A stretch of 64,000 bases of DNA from Cellulomonas cellasea (GTDB lineage Bacteria; Actinomycetota; Actinomycetes; Actinomycetales; Cellulomonadaceae): NCBI RefSeq assembly GCF_006538745.1, contig NZ_BJLR01000035.1:80642-144641 (forward strand). Direction: 5' to 3'. The notes beneath the pieces were generated by a model. That model saw only the letters and a list, made by a program, of their open reading frames with translations, was not told the DNA's origin and searched no databases. Shown here one piece after another: positions 35,417-43,250 of the stretch. How positions within the stretch are numbered: position 1 is the first letter of the stretch; every line of letters begins with the position of its first letter. The translations under genes were made by a program, and so were the position numbers.

Positions 35417-36736
35417 ATGGACGTCCTGACGTCGATCGGTGCGTGGGCCGCCCAACAGGGCGCGTCGTGGCTGGTTCGCAACCGTGGCCGGATCGCAGCC
35501 CTCGTCGGCATCCTTGCGGCCGGTGCATTCCTCGTCGGTGCTGGGATCGGCGCGAGCGTGTCCGGTCAAGGTTCCGACGAGCAAGCTCGAGCGACCTGCC
35601 GGGCGATGGGCTTCACCGTCGCGAACAGCCCTGGAGGTGCCGAAGGGGGGTACGTACCCGCACCGGTCAACGCTGCTCCCGCGATCCCCGAGGGCGGCCT
35701 CGTCGACGGGTTCGGTCCAGGCGAGAACGAACAGATCGCCGTCGCACAGGCAATCGTCGCCGCGGGCACTGCGGCCGGCGTTGGCACACGCGGGATGACC
35801 GTCGCCATCGCCGCGGCACTACAGGAATCGGGACTCCGCCAGCTCGACTATGGCGATCGTGACTCGCTCGGGCCCTTCCAGCAGCGCCCATCGCAGGGAT
35901 GGGGCACCCCGGAGCAGGTGACCGACGCCAACTTCGCAGCACGCGCGTTCTTCGGTGGCGCCAACTCCCCGCACTTCGACGCCGCTCGAGGGACGGCCAG
36001 TCCAGGCGGGTTGATCGAGGTGGTCGGCTGGGAGCAGATGCCGGTCACCGTGGCCGCGCAAAAGGTGCAGCGCTCGGCGTTCCCCAACGCGTACGCCAAG
36101 CACGAGGTCAGAGCGACACGGATCGTCGCAGCACTCACGGGCGGCGCACCGATCCCAACCTTGCTGCCGGCGGACAGCACTGGCACCGGTGGAAGCAGCG
36201 ACGCGGCCATCGTCACGGCCGAGAACTACCGAGCGAGCGGCTTCGACATCGACGGCTTCTGCGCTGCGAATACAGCCAACCCCAGCGCCTTGATGAGCGG
36301 TGGCGAGACGATCCCCGCAGGCGCGTGGACCGCTCCCCTGGCGAGCTTGATCACCTCGGAGTTCGGGATGCGGCTGCACCCGATCCACCACGTATGGAAG
36401 CTCCACGAGGGGACGGACTTCGCCGCGGCAGTGGGGACGCCTCTGCGCGCGGCCTCGGATGGCGTGGTCAAGAAGGTGACCTGGTACGGCGGTGGTGGGC
36501 TGATCGTCGCTGTGGAGCACGCGGGTGGGGTGGAGACGTGGTTCCTCCATCTGTCGCAAGTTGTGGTGGCTCCGGGTGACGCGGTCGCTGGTGGACAGGT
36601 GATCGCTCTGTCAGGGAACAGCGGCACCGGCACTGGGCCGCACTTCCACCTGGAGACGCATGTCGGCGGGGTTCCGGTCGACCCCGTGCAGTTCATGCGT
36701 GAGCGAGGCGTCGAACTGACGGGAGGGGCGCCGTGA
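35417..36736 (+). CDS. Membrane-anchored M23 endopeptidase with lysozyme-like domain
   Basis: Muralytic protein of 439 residues that would open peptidoglycan for the mating channel. One membrane helix (RIAALVGILAAGAFLVGAGIGA) is followed by a lysozyme/transglycosylase-like segment (about 110-215) with a likely catalytic Glu in AALQESGLRQLDYGDRDSLGPFQQRP. A C-terminal M23 domain (about 310-430) has zinc ligands in LHPIHHVWKLHEGTDFAA and HFH (GTGPHFHLE). Two wall-cutting domains on one chain are typical of conjugation proteins from Gram-positive hosts. It overlaps the next gene by four bases. Confidence 0.9.
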   Translation: MDVLTSIGAWAAQQGASWLVRNRGRIAALVGILAAGAFLVGAGIGASVSGQGSDEQARATCRAMGFTVANSPGGAEGGYVPAPVNAAPAIPEGGLVDGFGPGENEQIAVAQAIVAAGTAAGVGTRGMTVAIAAALQESGLRQLDYGDRDSLGPFQQRPSQGWGTPEQVTDANFAARAFFGGANSPHFDAARGTASPGGLIEVVGWEQMPVTVAAQKVQRSAFPNAYAKHEVRATRIVAALTGGAPIPTLLPADSTGTGGSSDAAIVTAENYRASGFDIDGFCAANTANPSALMSGGETIPAGAWTAPLASLITSEFGMRLHPIHHVWKLHEGTDFAAAVGTPLRAASDGVVKKVTWYGGGGLIVAVEHAGGVETWFLHLSQVVVAPGDAVAGGQVIALSGNSGTGTGPHFHLETHVGGVPVDPVQFMRERGVELTGGAP

Positions 36737-37407
36737 GTGAGTCGTGGGATGCCGAGGTGTTCCGGGTTCCGGACATTGCCTGGCAGGCGGAGGTACCGCC
36801 GGCGCGGCACCCCATCCCGGTGCAGTACGCGCCGGACCTCGGTGTCGGCGACGAGCTCACGATTGGGTTGCCAGGGCGCTACTTCATCGACGGGCAGCTC
36901 CTCGCGCGCGCCGAGCGGGAGGTGATCGCGCTGCACGGGCAGGCTGACGACCTCGAGTCGCTGGCGGTTGCGGCGCCGTACGCCTTCTGGCTGGCGAAGG
37001 CCTACCCGAGGGCAGGCCTCACGATGCAGTGGTGGCCCATCGCGTACTCCTGGATCTACCGCGACGCGGTGCGGCCGGATGAGCAACGTCCTGACGTAGC
37101 AACGGCGGCGCGCCTCAACGAGACGGAATCCTGGCTCAATCATGTGCGCCCAACGCTGGACGAGCCTCCGGTCCGGCGGCCGACTCCCGCACGCATGGCT
37201 GGGTCACTGTCTGGTCGCGTCGTCCGCATGCAGCATGATCGTGGGCTGTGGTCGTGGTGGGTCGCAGTGAGCGAGCCGATCGACGACGGCGGAGACTTCC
37301 TGGTTCACGTGGTGAGTCCCCGGAACTACTGGCTGTCGCAAGTCACATTCGACCCTGCTGTGAGGCAAGAGGCTGTTTCGCTCCACCGACTGTTCACGTA
37401 CGAATGA
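36733..37407 (+). CDS. Hypothetical protein at the end of the transfer operon
   Basis: Soluble protein of 224 residues that I do not recognise, begins MSESWDAEVFRVPDIAWQAE. No signal, membrane helix or known motif is visible. Several Trp-rich patches (MQWWPIAYSWIYRDA, LWSWWVAVSEP) suggest a compact fold. It starts with GTG overlapping the M23 gene stop (GTGA), so it is translated with the transfer operon and probably has a role in, or control of, transfer. Confidence 0.75.
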   Translation: MSESWDAEVFRVPDIAWQAEVPPARHPIPVQYAPDLGVGDELTIGLPGRYFIDGQLLARAEREVIALHGQADDLESLAVAAPYAFWLAKAYPRAGLTMQWWPIAYSWIYRDAVRPDEQRPDVATAARLNETESWLNHVRPTLDEPPVRRPTPARMAGSLSGRVVRMQHDRGLWSWWVAVSEPIDDGGDFLVHVVSPRNYWLSQVTFDPAVRQEAVSLHRLFTYE

Positions 37408-37553
37408 TCGTCAGCACAGCACATCTGCGCCTATAGACGAACTTCGTGCCGCTCTTGCGCACCTGGCAACGCCACGCCTCGGGGAAAACCATCTGGATAG
37501 TCGCGGCATATGCGCGAAACACACACTGGGCGACGGCTGGTACCATGCGCAGC

Positions 37554-38609
37554 ATGGGCGACGGGGAAGACAGGCGACAGCAGCGCGAAGTTGACTCGGA
37601 CATGCGGCTCGCGCAGCTTGCACAGGCCTTGGAAGGCGCGATCGCTGGTAAACAGGATGGCCGAACCAGCGGCACACCCGTCGAGATTGGAGATATGACG
37701 ATCTTTTGCGCCGGGTCCTTCGCCCGAGGCGAAGGTTCACCGCATTCGGATATCGACCTGTTCTTCGCCTATCCTGACGACGGAGCTGCGCCGGATCTTC
37801 CGCGCACTAACGAACTCAAGCTCTTTGGCCGACTCATCGATGTTGTGGACGAACTCGGCTTCCCGCCCTTTTCCCGGGATGCCATGTACTTGGAATCCGT
37901 CCGCACAAACAGCCTGATGCCGCACCTCGGCGGTCCGAAGGATGACGACACAAACTTCTTCACCCTTCGAATGCTCATGCTTTTGGAGAGCCGCTGCCTG
38001 GTTGGCCGTGAGTCCTACAATGCGATAGTAAGCCAAATCCTAGACTGGTACTTCTACGACGCCCCTAAGCACGAAGAAGATTTCGAGCCGTGGGCTCTAT
38101 ACAACGATATCATCCGCTACTGGCGAACAATGCTTCTCAACTATGAGAACGCAAACTTCCGGAAGCGAGGGGCGCCGGAAGGAGAGCGCGCCGATGAAGC
38201 GGAGAGGCAAGCAGAACGTCGCGCACGGAAGTTCAAGCTCAGTTTCAGTCGAGCTACTACGTGCTTCGCAACGATTGCAGCGATCGCCGCCGCGGAGCGT
38301 CCGGCGACAAAACAGAGCATCACCGAACTCGTTGCGATCTCGCCGATGGCCCGCTTGCAAACCGTTCCGAGAAGTGTTCCCGCAACAGCGCCGATTGTGA
38401 ACCTGTTGACTCACGACTACGAGTGGTTCCTTAGCCAAACCGCACAGAGCAAAGCAGATCTTCACGCGGCCATGTCCGATGATGAAAGCCGCAAGGGGCT
38501 AAGCGAACGGGCCCGCGTGTATGGTGACAGGCTTTACGAGCTGCTGTGCGCAATCGACTCGAATCGCACTTCCGGAGCGCGCGGCCTCGTTCGCTACCTG
38601 GTGGTTTGA
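37554..38609 (+). CDS. Nucleotidyltransferase (GlnD/DUF294-like) of a candidate defence operon
   Basis: Soluble protein of 351 residues with a polymerase-beta-like nucleotidyltransferase domain: FCAGSFARGEGSPHSDIDLFFAY gives the GS (54-55) and DxD (66-68) metal-binding motifs. Then comes a helical half (DDDTNFFTLRMLMLLESRCLVG; IRYWRTMLLNYENANFRKRG). The pattern is closer to GlnD/DUF294-like enzymes than to classical CBASS CD-NTases, so the product (a nucleotide signal or a protein modification) is unknown. TACCAT (37541-37546) ends seven bases before ATG 37554, implying a leaderless message; upstream in-frame ATGs overlap this box. The next gene begins two bases after the stop. Confidence 0.82.
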   Translation: MGDGEDRRQQREVDSDMRLAQLAQALEGAIAGKQDGRTSGTPVEIGDMTIFCAGSFARGEGSPHSDIDLFFAYPDDGAAPDLPRTNELKLFGRLIDVVDELGFPPFSRDAMYLESVRTNSLMPHLGGPKDDDTNFFTLRMLMLLESRCLVGRESYNAIVSQILDWYFYDAPKHEEDFEPWALYNDIIRYWRTMLLNYENANFRKRGAPEGERADEAERQAERRARKFKLSFSRATTCFATIAAIAAAERPATKQSITELVAISPMARLQTVPRSVPATAPIVNLLTHDYEWFLSQTAQSKADLHAAMSDDESRKGLSERARVYGDRLYELLCAIDSNRTSGARGLVRYLVV

Positions 38610-38611
38610 CG

Positions 38612-40846
38612 TTGTCACGACGCTCGGCCTACCTGCTTCACCTGCCAAGCGGCGACGCATCGAGTTGCTTGGAACTGATGCGCCGCCTCCTCCAACCTCG
38701 CTCTCGATCCTTGCCTCACGTCACGGTGCGATACACCGCGAACATGTTGCGACAAACGGACGTCGACGACATGTACGAGGGATTCAAGGTGGATGATCTG
38801 ACGATCGCTGAGCCAACCACCTTTGACGCCTTCGGAACCACCGAACCCGCGCTCAAGACACTCCTCTTTCGTTGTGAATCCGAGAGCATTGAGCATCTCT
38901 CGTACCGGCCCCGGTTTACCGACAGCTTCTTTCATTTGACGGTCTACGACGGTCCACGAAGCATCCTCGCTCGTCAGGCGATGGGCGCGCTGCGGGACCA
39001 GATGACCGGATACCTCCTCGATCTGAGGGGAACGGCTACCATCTCGAGAATTCGACCGGCGGTTCCGCGCATTACCGTTGGCGAACAATGGATTTACATG
39101 ACGGATGAGGCGCGGCGGTTCGCTGCGAATCGACTCGGCTTAACACCAGAGGACATGATCGGGCTGGGCGCTTCGGAGCGTCTCGTTGCGATACGAGAGC
39201 TGACATCGCTATTAATGGCTAGTCACGACATCGTGGTATCGGAGGATTCGTCCCGCCCACAGCTGAAGCCCTTCCGCCACCTCGAGCACGAGCCACAAGG
39301 ACTTGCCGCTCAGTTTCTGCAGCCGTCATTCTGGCACGACAGCGAGATCCCGGGCCAACCAAGTGAGGCAGAAGAGAAAGCGATGCGCAGGGCAACCGGC
39401 ACGGTATTGACGCCGCCGGAAATCGCCCTAGATATGGCCTTTGAAGGCGTCCAACTGCACGATGACGGCCCGATTTTTATGGGCGACCCTGCGGTCGGAA
39501 CTGGCCTTCTCTACGCTGCGCTTAAGAACGTGGCCGGCGAGGCACGGATCGCGCACGCGGAGGGCTTCGAGCGCGACACGGCGCGTGCGCTAGCGACAGC
39601 GAGAAGATGGAGAAGGGGAGACCTAGAGGTAGTGGCTCGCGACTTCTTGCAGGCGAGTCTTAGCCAGCACGCCGTTGACAGAAGCCTGATCCTCGCAAAT
39701 CCCCCGTATCTGCGATACGAAAAGCAAGATCGGGAGGAACTACACGCCGTTTCAGAACTCCTCCGGTCAAAGCTGGGAATCACTCCGCCGCCACGATCAA
39801 ACCTGTACGTTCACTTCATCCTTTCGGCACACCTCTGGATGAGGCCTGGCGGGGTGGGTGTCTGGCTGCTTCCCGCTGAGTTCATGAATACCGGCTATGG
39901 ACGAGCATTGCGCGAGTACTTAACGCAGCAGGTGACTCTCGTGAGCGTTCATGTGTACTCGGACAGCGAATTGATGTTTGATAACGCGCGAGTCGCCCCG
40001 ACCTTGGTGGCATTCAAGAATGTCGCCCCTTCCGAGGAGGCGACGGTGCGCTTCTCGTTCGGGAGCCGCGCACGGACACCACAACGCTTGCGACTCGTCG
40101 ATGTGCCGCTTCTGCGGATCAGTGCTTCGTGGGACCCCTACGTGCCGTGGCGCGAGGCAGAGCCCAGCCCGCCTCCGAGTGAAGGTGTTCAGATCGGCGA
40201 CATATTCCACGTACGTCGCGGATTGGCTACCGGCGGAAACGCGTTCTTCGTGATCAGCACAGCCCTAAAGAACGAGCTTGGAGTGCCCGATCGTTGGGTG
40301 AAGCCTGTGCTACCTAAGTCAAGGTTTATCGAGTCCGGGATCGTCGAGGCGGATGCGGATGGGCTCCCGATCTTGCCTCGCGTCGACTGGCTTATCGACT
40401 CTGGCGAACCTGTCGATCGAGTTAAAGAAGAAGCGCCGCAGTTTGCGGCCTACTTGAGGGAAGTTCCGGCCGCGGTTGCGCGCGGCTACCTGGTTCGACG
40501 CAGAGGCTACATCTACAGGCAGGAGAATCTTGAGTCTCCCATGTTTGTTTTTGTATCCATGGCGCGCGCGGCGCGGACGAGCAGCGGTGGAAGATTTATT
40601 TATAACAAGTCTCGGGCACTAGCACTAAATAACTACCATGTGCTCATACCGAAGGCCCGAACGCTGCAATGGATCGAGTCTGGAATCGTTACGCCGACAG
40701 CGCTGTATGAAGCTCTTCGTTGCATCAGCGTCGAGCAGTACGACTTTGTGGGCAGGAGACACGCGTCAGCTCTGATGAAGATTGAGCCAGGTGCGCTGCG
40801 CAGCTTGCGGATACCCATCGTCGACATCCCTCCCAGCGAAGGGTAA
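38612..40846 (+). CDS. 2H-phosphoesterase fused to N6-adenine DNA methyltransferase
   Basis: A 744-residue two-part protein. Residues 1-145 have two HxTx motifs 72 residues apart (HVTV at 36-39, HLTV at 108-111), the mark of 2H phosphoesterases (RNA ligase/cyclic phosphodiesterase fold). Residues about 255-744 form a type II/Eco57I-like adenine methyltransferase: motif X region (TGTVLTPPEIA), SAM motif GDPAVGTG (291-298) and catalytic NPPY (363-366), then a target-recognition region. There is no nuclease domain. The TTG at 38612 is used as start because it lies two bases after the nucleotidyltransferase stop and opens the 2H fold. TTA leucine codons (39140, 39212) mark foreign origin. Confidence 0.82.
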   Translation: MSRRSAYLLHLPSGDASSCLELMRRLLQPRSRSLPHVTVRYTANMLRQTDVDDMYEGFKVDDLTIAEPTTFDAFGTTEPALKTLLFRCESESIEHLSYRPRFTDSFFHLTVYDGPRSILARQAMGALRDQMTGYLLDLRGTATISRIRPAVPRITVGEQWIYMTDEARRFAANRLGLTPEDMIGLGASERLVAIRELTSLLMASHDIVVSEDSSRPQLKPFRHLEHEPQGLAAQFLQPSFWHDSEIPGQPSEAEEKAMRRATGTVLTPPEIALDMAFEGVQLHDDGPIFMGDPAVGTGLLYAALKNVAGEARIAHAEGFERDTARALATARRWRRGDLEVVARDFLQASLSQHAVDRSLILANPPYLRYEKQDREELHAVSELLRSKLGITPPPRSNLYVHFILSAHLWMRPGGVGVWLLPAEFMNTGYGRALREYLTQQVTLVSVHVYSDSELMFDNARVAPTLVAFKNVAPSEEATVRFSFGSRARTPQRLRLVDVPLLRISASWDPYVPWREAEPSPPPSEGVQIGDIFHVRRGLATGGNAFFVISTALKNELGVPDRWVKPVLPKSRFIESGIVEADADGLPILPRVDWLIDSGEPVDRVKEEAPQFAAYLREVPAAVARGYLVRRRGYIYRQENLESPMFVFVSMARAARTSSGGRFIYNKSRALALNNYHVLIPKARTLQWIESGIVTPTALYEALRCISVEQYDFVGRRHASALMKIEPGALRSLRIPIVDIPPSEG

Positions 40847-40850
40847 CTTC

Positions 40851-41768
40851 GTGTTTCATGTCTTAGCACTTGATGGCGGAGGGGCGAAGGCCCTCTTCAC
40901 CGCCCATGTCCTTGCCCGCGTCGAAGAGGACCTGAGCGTCGATATCGCATCGAACTTCGACCTAATCTGTGGCACGTCAGCAGGTGGCATTGTGGCGCTC
41001 TGCTTGGGCAAGGGCGTCGGCCCAAGCACAGTCGTTGAGGACTTCTCAAGGCTGGTCGGAACGGTGTTTCCGGCTCGCAGGCGGAGCGTGCGTCTCGGCC
41101 TTGGCGCAGTACGACCGATGTATAGCGGAGCGTCGCTCCGGTCCGCCCTCGCAGACGTCCTTGGAAGCACGACGATGTCTGAGAGCCGGGTGAGGCTCGC
41201 GATTGCAGCGTGGGACACACTCTCGAGCCGCCCTCAGGTCTACAAGACGCCGCATCACGCCGACATACGGCGAGATGGCAGGCTCTCCATGGTGGACGTC
41301 GCGCTGGCCACCTCGTCCGCCCCCGCCTACTTCCCAGCTGCTGCGGTGGATTCTCAGCACATGATCGATGGAGGTGTTTGGGCCAACAATCCCTCTCTGA
41401 TCGGAGTGGCCGAGGCGGTCGGCGTGCTGGGCGTCCCGCTTGACGAGGTCAAGGTTTTGAATATCGGTACCACGGAGGCTAGCTACGACCATTCGCGGAG
41501 TTTGTCTTCAGGGGGTTGGGTGCAATGGTCGACGAGAGCGACCGGTCTGATCCTTCGTGCTGGTAGCAAGGGCGGCCAGGGCGTAGCGCGCTATCTCCTC
41601 GGCAGCGAGCGTTACCATCGATTTGACGCTCGCGTGCCAGCGGGCCGATTCAAGCTCGACCACGTGGGCTCGTCCGAAATCAACGCCATCGCCAGCTTCG
41701 CCAGTCGTCACGTTGTTCCGACATACGAGCGCGAGTTCGCAGATCACGTCGCCCCATCCTGGACGTAA
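40851..41768 (+). CDS. Patatin-like phospholipase, likely effector
   Basis: Soluble lipid acyl hydrolase of 305 residues. The patatin motifs are complete: oxyanion loop DGGGAK (8-13), nucleophile GTSAG (Ser43) and catalytic DGG (Asp173). In known anti-phage systems such enzymes (for example CapV) degrade membrane phospholipids after a signal and kill the cell; that role is inferred here from context. The GTG start is four bases after the methyltransferase stop, with GAAGG upstream, and one TTA codon at 40863. It completes a three-gene operon with the nucleotidyltransferase and the 2H-methyltransferase. Confidence 0.88.
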   Translation: MFHVLALDGGGAKALFTAHVLARVEEDLSVDIASNFDLICGTSAGGIVALCLGKGVGPSTVVEDFSRLVGTVFPARRRSVRLGLGAVRPMYSGASLRSALADVLGSTTMSESRVRLAIAAWDTLSSRPQVYKTPHHADIRRDGRLSMVDVALATSSAPAYFPAAAVDSQHMIDGGVWANNPSLIGVAEAVGVLGVPLDEVKVLNIGTTEASYDHSRSLSSGGWVQWSTRATGLILRAGSKGGQGVARYLLGSERYHRFDARVPAGRFKLDHVGSSEINAIASFASRHVVPTYEREFADHVAPSWT

Positions 41769-42287
41769 GGGCACGTCTTCGGAAGGCCAGCACATCGAGG
41801 GGTCGGTCCGCGGCTTGGGGCGACGCACGGGACGGGCAGCCGAGGACGGCGCGTCAGCGCCGCCCGCAGGCGCCGCGCCGGCGGAGCCGGCGCCTTGATC
41901 CTCGAGAGGTCAACTCGGCAGCCGCGCAACAGGGCGTGCGTCTCCTCGGGCTCGGACTTCCCTGAGTGCGTCCGGCCTCAGCGGCGGCCAGCGCGCTCGG
42001 TCCCGGCAGGCGGCTGGATGCACTCGTTCATCGGCGCGATGGGCGGATGACGCGTAAGCGGACGGGTAGTCCACTGCGTCGGTGCCGCGCCATCGCCATG
42101 TCGCCGCCGAGTGGTACGTGTTCGGGCTGGCCGCCGCAGCTGAGGACACATAGGCATCCGGACGACCCCGCCGGCATCGTGACGGGTCTACTTCCGGATC
42201 ATCGATCCGTGGGTTTCCCGCGCCGCACAACATCGGCGCTACCTTCGGGCTGATATGCGCTGGCGTGCCATTGTGCTAAGAAGGCTC
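41769..42287. other. Non-coding gap between two cargo operons
   Basis: Apart from the hairpin at 41868-41895, I see no supported gene on either strand. A promoter for the hydrolase-caspase operon should lie near its right end; TGCTAA at about 42274 is a weak candidate. Confidence 0.5.
41868..41895 (+). terminator. Terminator hairpin after the patatin gene
   Basis: AGGCGCCG (41868-41875) pairs with CGGCGCCT (41888-41895), a perfect 8-bp GC-rich stem about 100 bases after the patatin stop. Confidence 0.5.
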
Positions 42288-43247
42288 ATGGCCCAGGTGG
42301 TGCTCGTGCATGGCATAGCGCAGGAACAGATTGGCGCCGACCGCCTGGAGGGTGAGTGGACCACTGACCTCGCGAGCGGCGTCCGAGCCACACGTCGGCC
42401 GGGCGCGCACGAGGTTGCAGATCGACTCGTGCGGTCATGGCGGCATGGTGATGGCGGCGCCCTGACCGTCAGGATGGCGTTCTACGGCGACCTGTTCCTC
42501 GATGAGACGGCCCAGGGGCCTAACGCCTCGCTCCGGGGCCTGAGTACCGAACAGATCGCCGTCGCCGAGGCCCTGGCGACGGAATGGTTGGCGCGCGCCG
42601 CCTCGCGGAGCGGACATCCCGATCGAGACCGCGCGGCGATGGAGCTCCGCTCACTCGAGGCAGCTCCCGGGGACCAAGGGCTGCACCATCGGACTGCAGC
42701 ATCGGCGATACGTGCCGCATCGCGGGTTCCGTGGCTGGCGTACCTCGGGATGGGGGTTGCACAGTCGTGCGTGAACCACAGCCTGAGGCAACTCACGGCG
42801 TATCTGACGGATCCGATCCTCCGCGTCCGTGCGCAGGACCGGATTCACGAGTGGGTGGGCAACGAGACCGAGGTCATCGTGAGCCACTCCCTCGGGACGA
42901 TCGTAGCCTTCGAGTACCTGCACGCTCATCCGGAGGTCAAGCTCCGCCTCCTCCTCACTCTGGGAAGCCCTCTCTCGCTCCGCTCCATCGTCTACGAGCG
43001 CCTGACCCGCCGGACGTATCCCGACAACGTCGCGCTGTGGGTCAACCTCGCGGATCGGAATGACCTGGTCGCCGCCGACCCCGACCTGCTCCCTGGCTTC
43101 GGAGAGGGAGCCGATGGTCGGCTTCGGTCGACCCTGACGGTGGACAACGGGGCCAAGCCGCACGAGGCTCGCTTCTATCTGACCAAGGCGCAGACAGCGT
43201 CTCCCTTGCTCGATATTCTCGAAACCACCGACTTCCGCGGCAGGTAG
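42288..43247 (+). CDS. Alpha/beta hydrolase paired with the caspase-STAND protein
   Basis: Soluble protein of 319 residues with an alpha/beta-hydrolase fold: oxyanion segment VVLVHGIAQ at the N-terminus and nucleophile elbow VSHSLGTIVAFEY (Ser201). Late Asp and His candidates are in NLADRNDLVAADPDLL and KPHEARFYL. It resembles the lipase/SesB-like hydrolases that serve as effector domains of NLR-type immune proteins; the substrate is unknown. Start at ATG 42288, with AAGAAGG just upstream. The stop is three bases before the GTG of the caspase-STAND gene, so the two form an operon. Confidence 0.82.
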   Translation: MAQVVLVHGIAQEQIGADRLEGEWTTDLASGVRATRRPGAHEVADRLVRSWRHGDGGALTVRMAFYGDLFLDETAQGPNASLRGLSTEQIAVAEALATEWLARAASRSGHPDRDRAAMELRSLEAAPGDQGLHHRTAASAIRAASRVPWLAYLGMGVAQSCVNHSLRQLTAYLTDPILRVRAQDRIHEWVGNETEVIVSHSLGTIVAFEYLHAHPEVKLRLLLTLGSPLSLRSIVYERLTRRTYPDNVALWVNLADRNDLVAADPDLLPGFGEGADGRLRSTLTVDNGAKPHEARFYLTKAQTASPLLDILETTDFRGR

Positions 43248-43250
43248 CTC

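Noticed and set aside
38612..40846. Ordinary type II restriction-modification enzyme
   Set aside because: No nuclease motif is visible in the fusion or the neighbouring genes, and the N-terminal domain is a 2H phosphoesterase.
37554..41768. Plain CBASS system (CD-NTase plus CapV)
   Set aside because: The nucleotidyltransferase lacks clear CD-NTase features and looks GlnD/DUF294-like. A methyltransferase fusion sits between it and the patatin. It is reported as a distinct candidate instead.
41910..42253. Small genes on either strand in the gap between cargo operons
   Set aside because: The frames overlap each other, have no ribosome sites and are of low complexity; no protein is supported.
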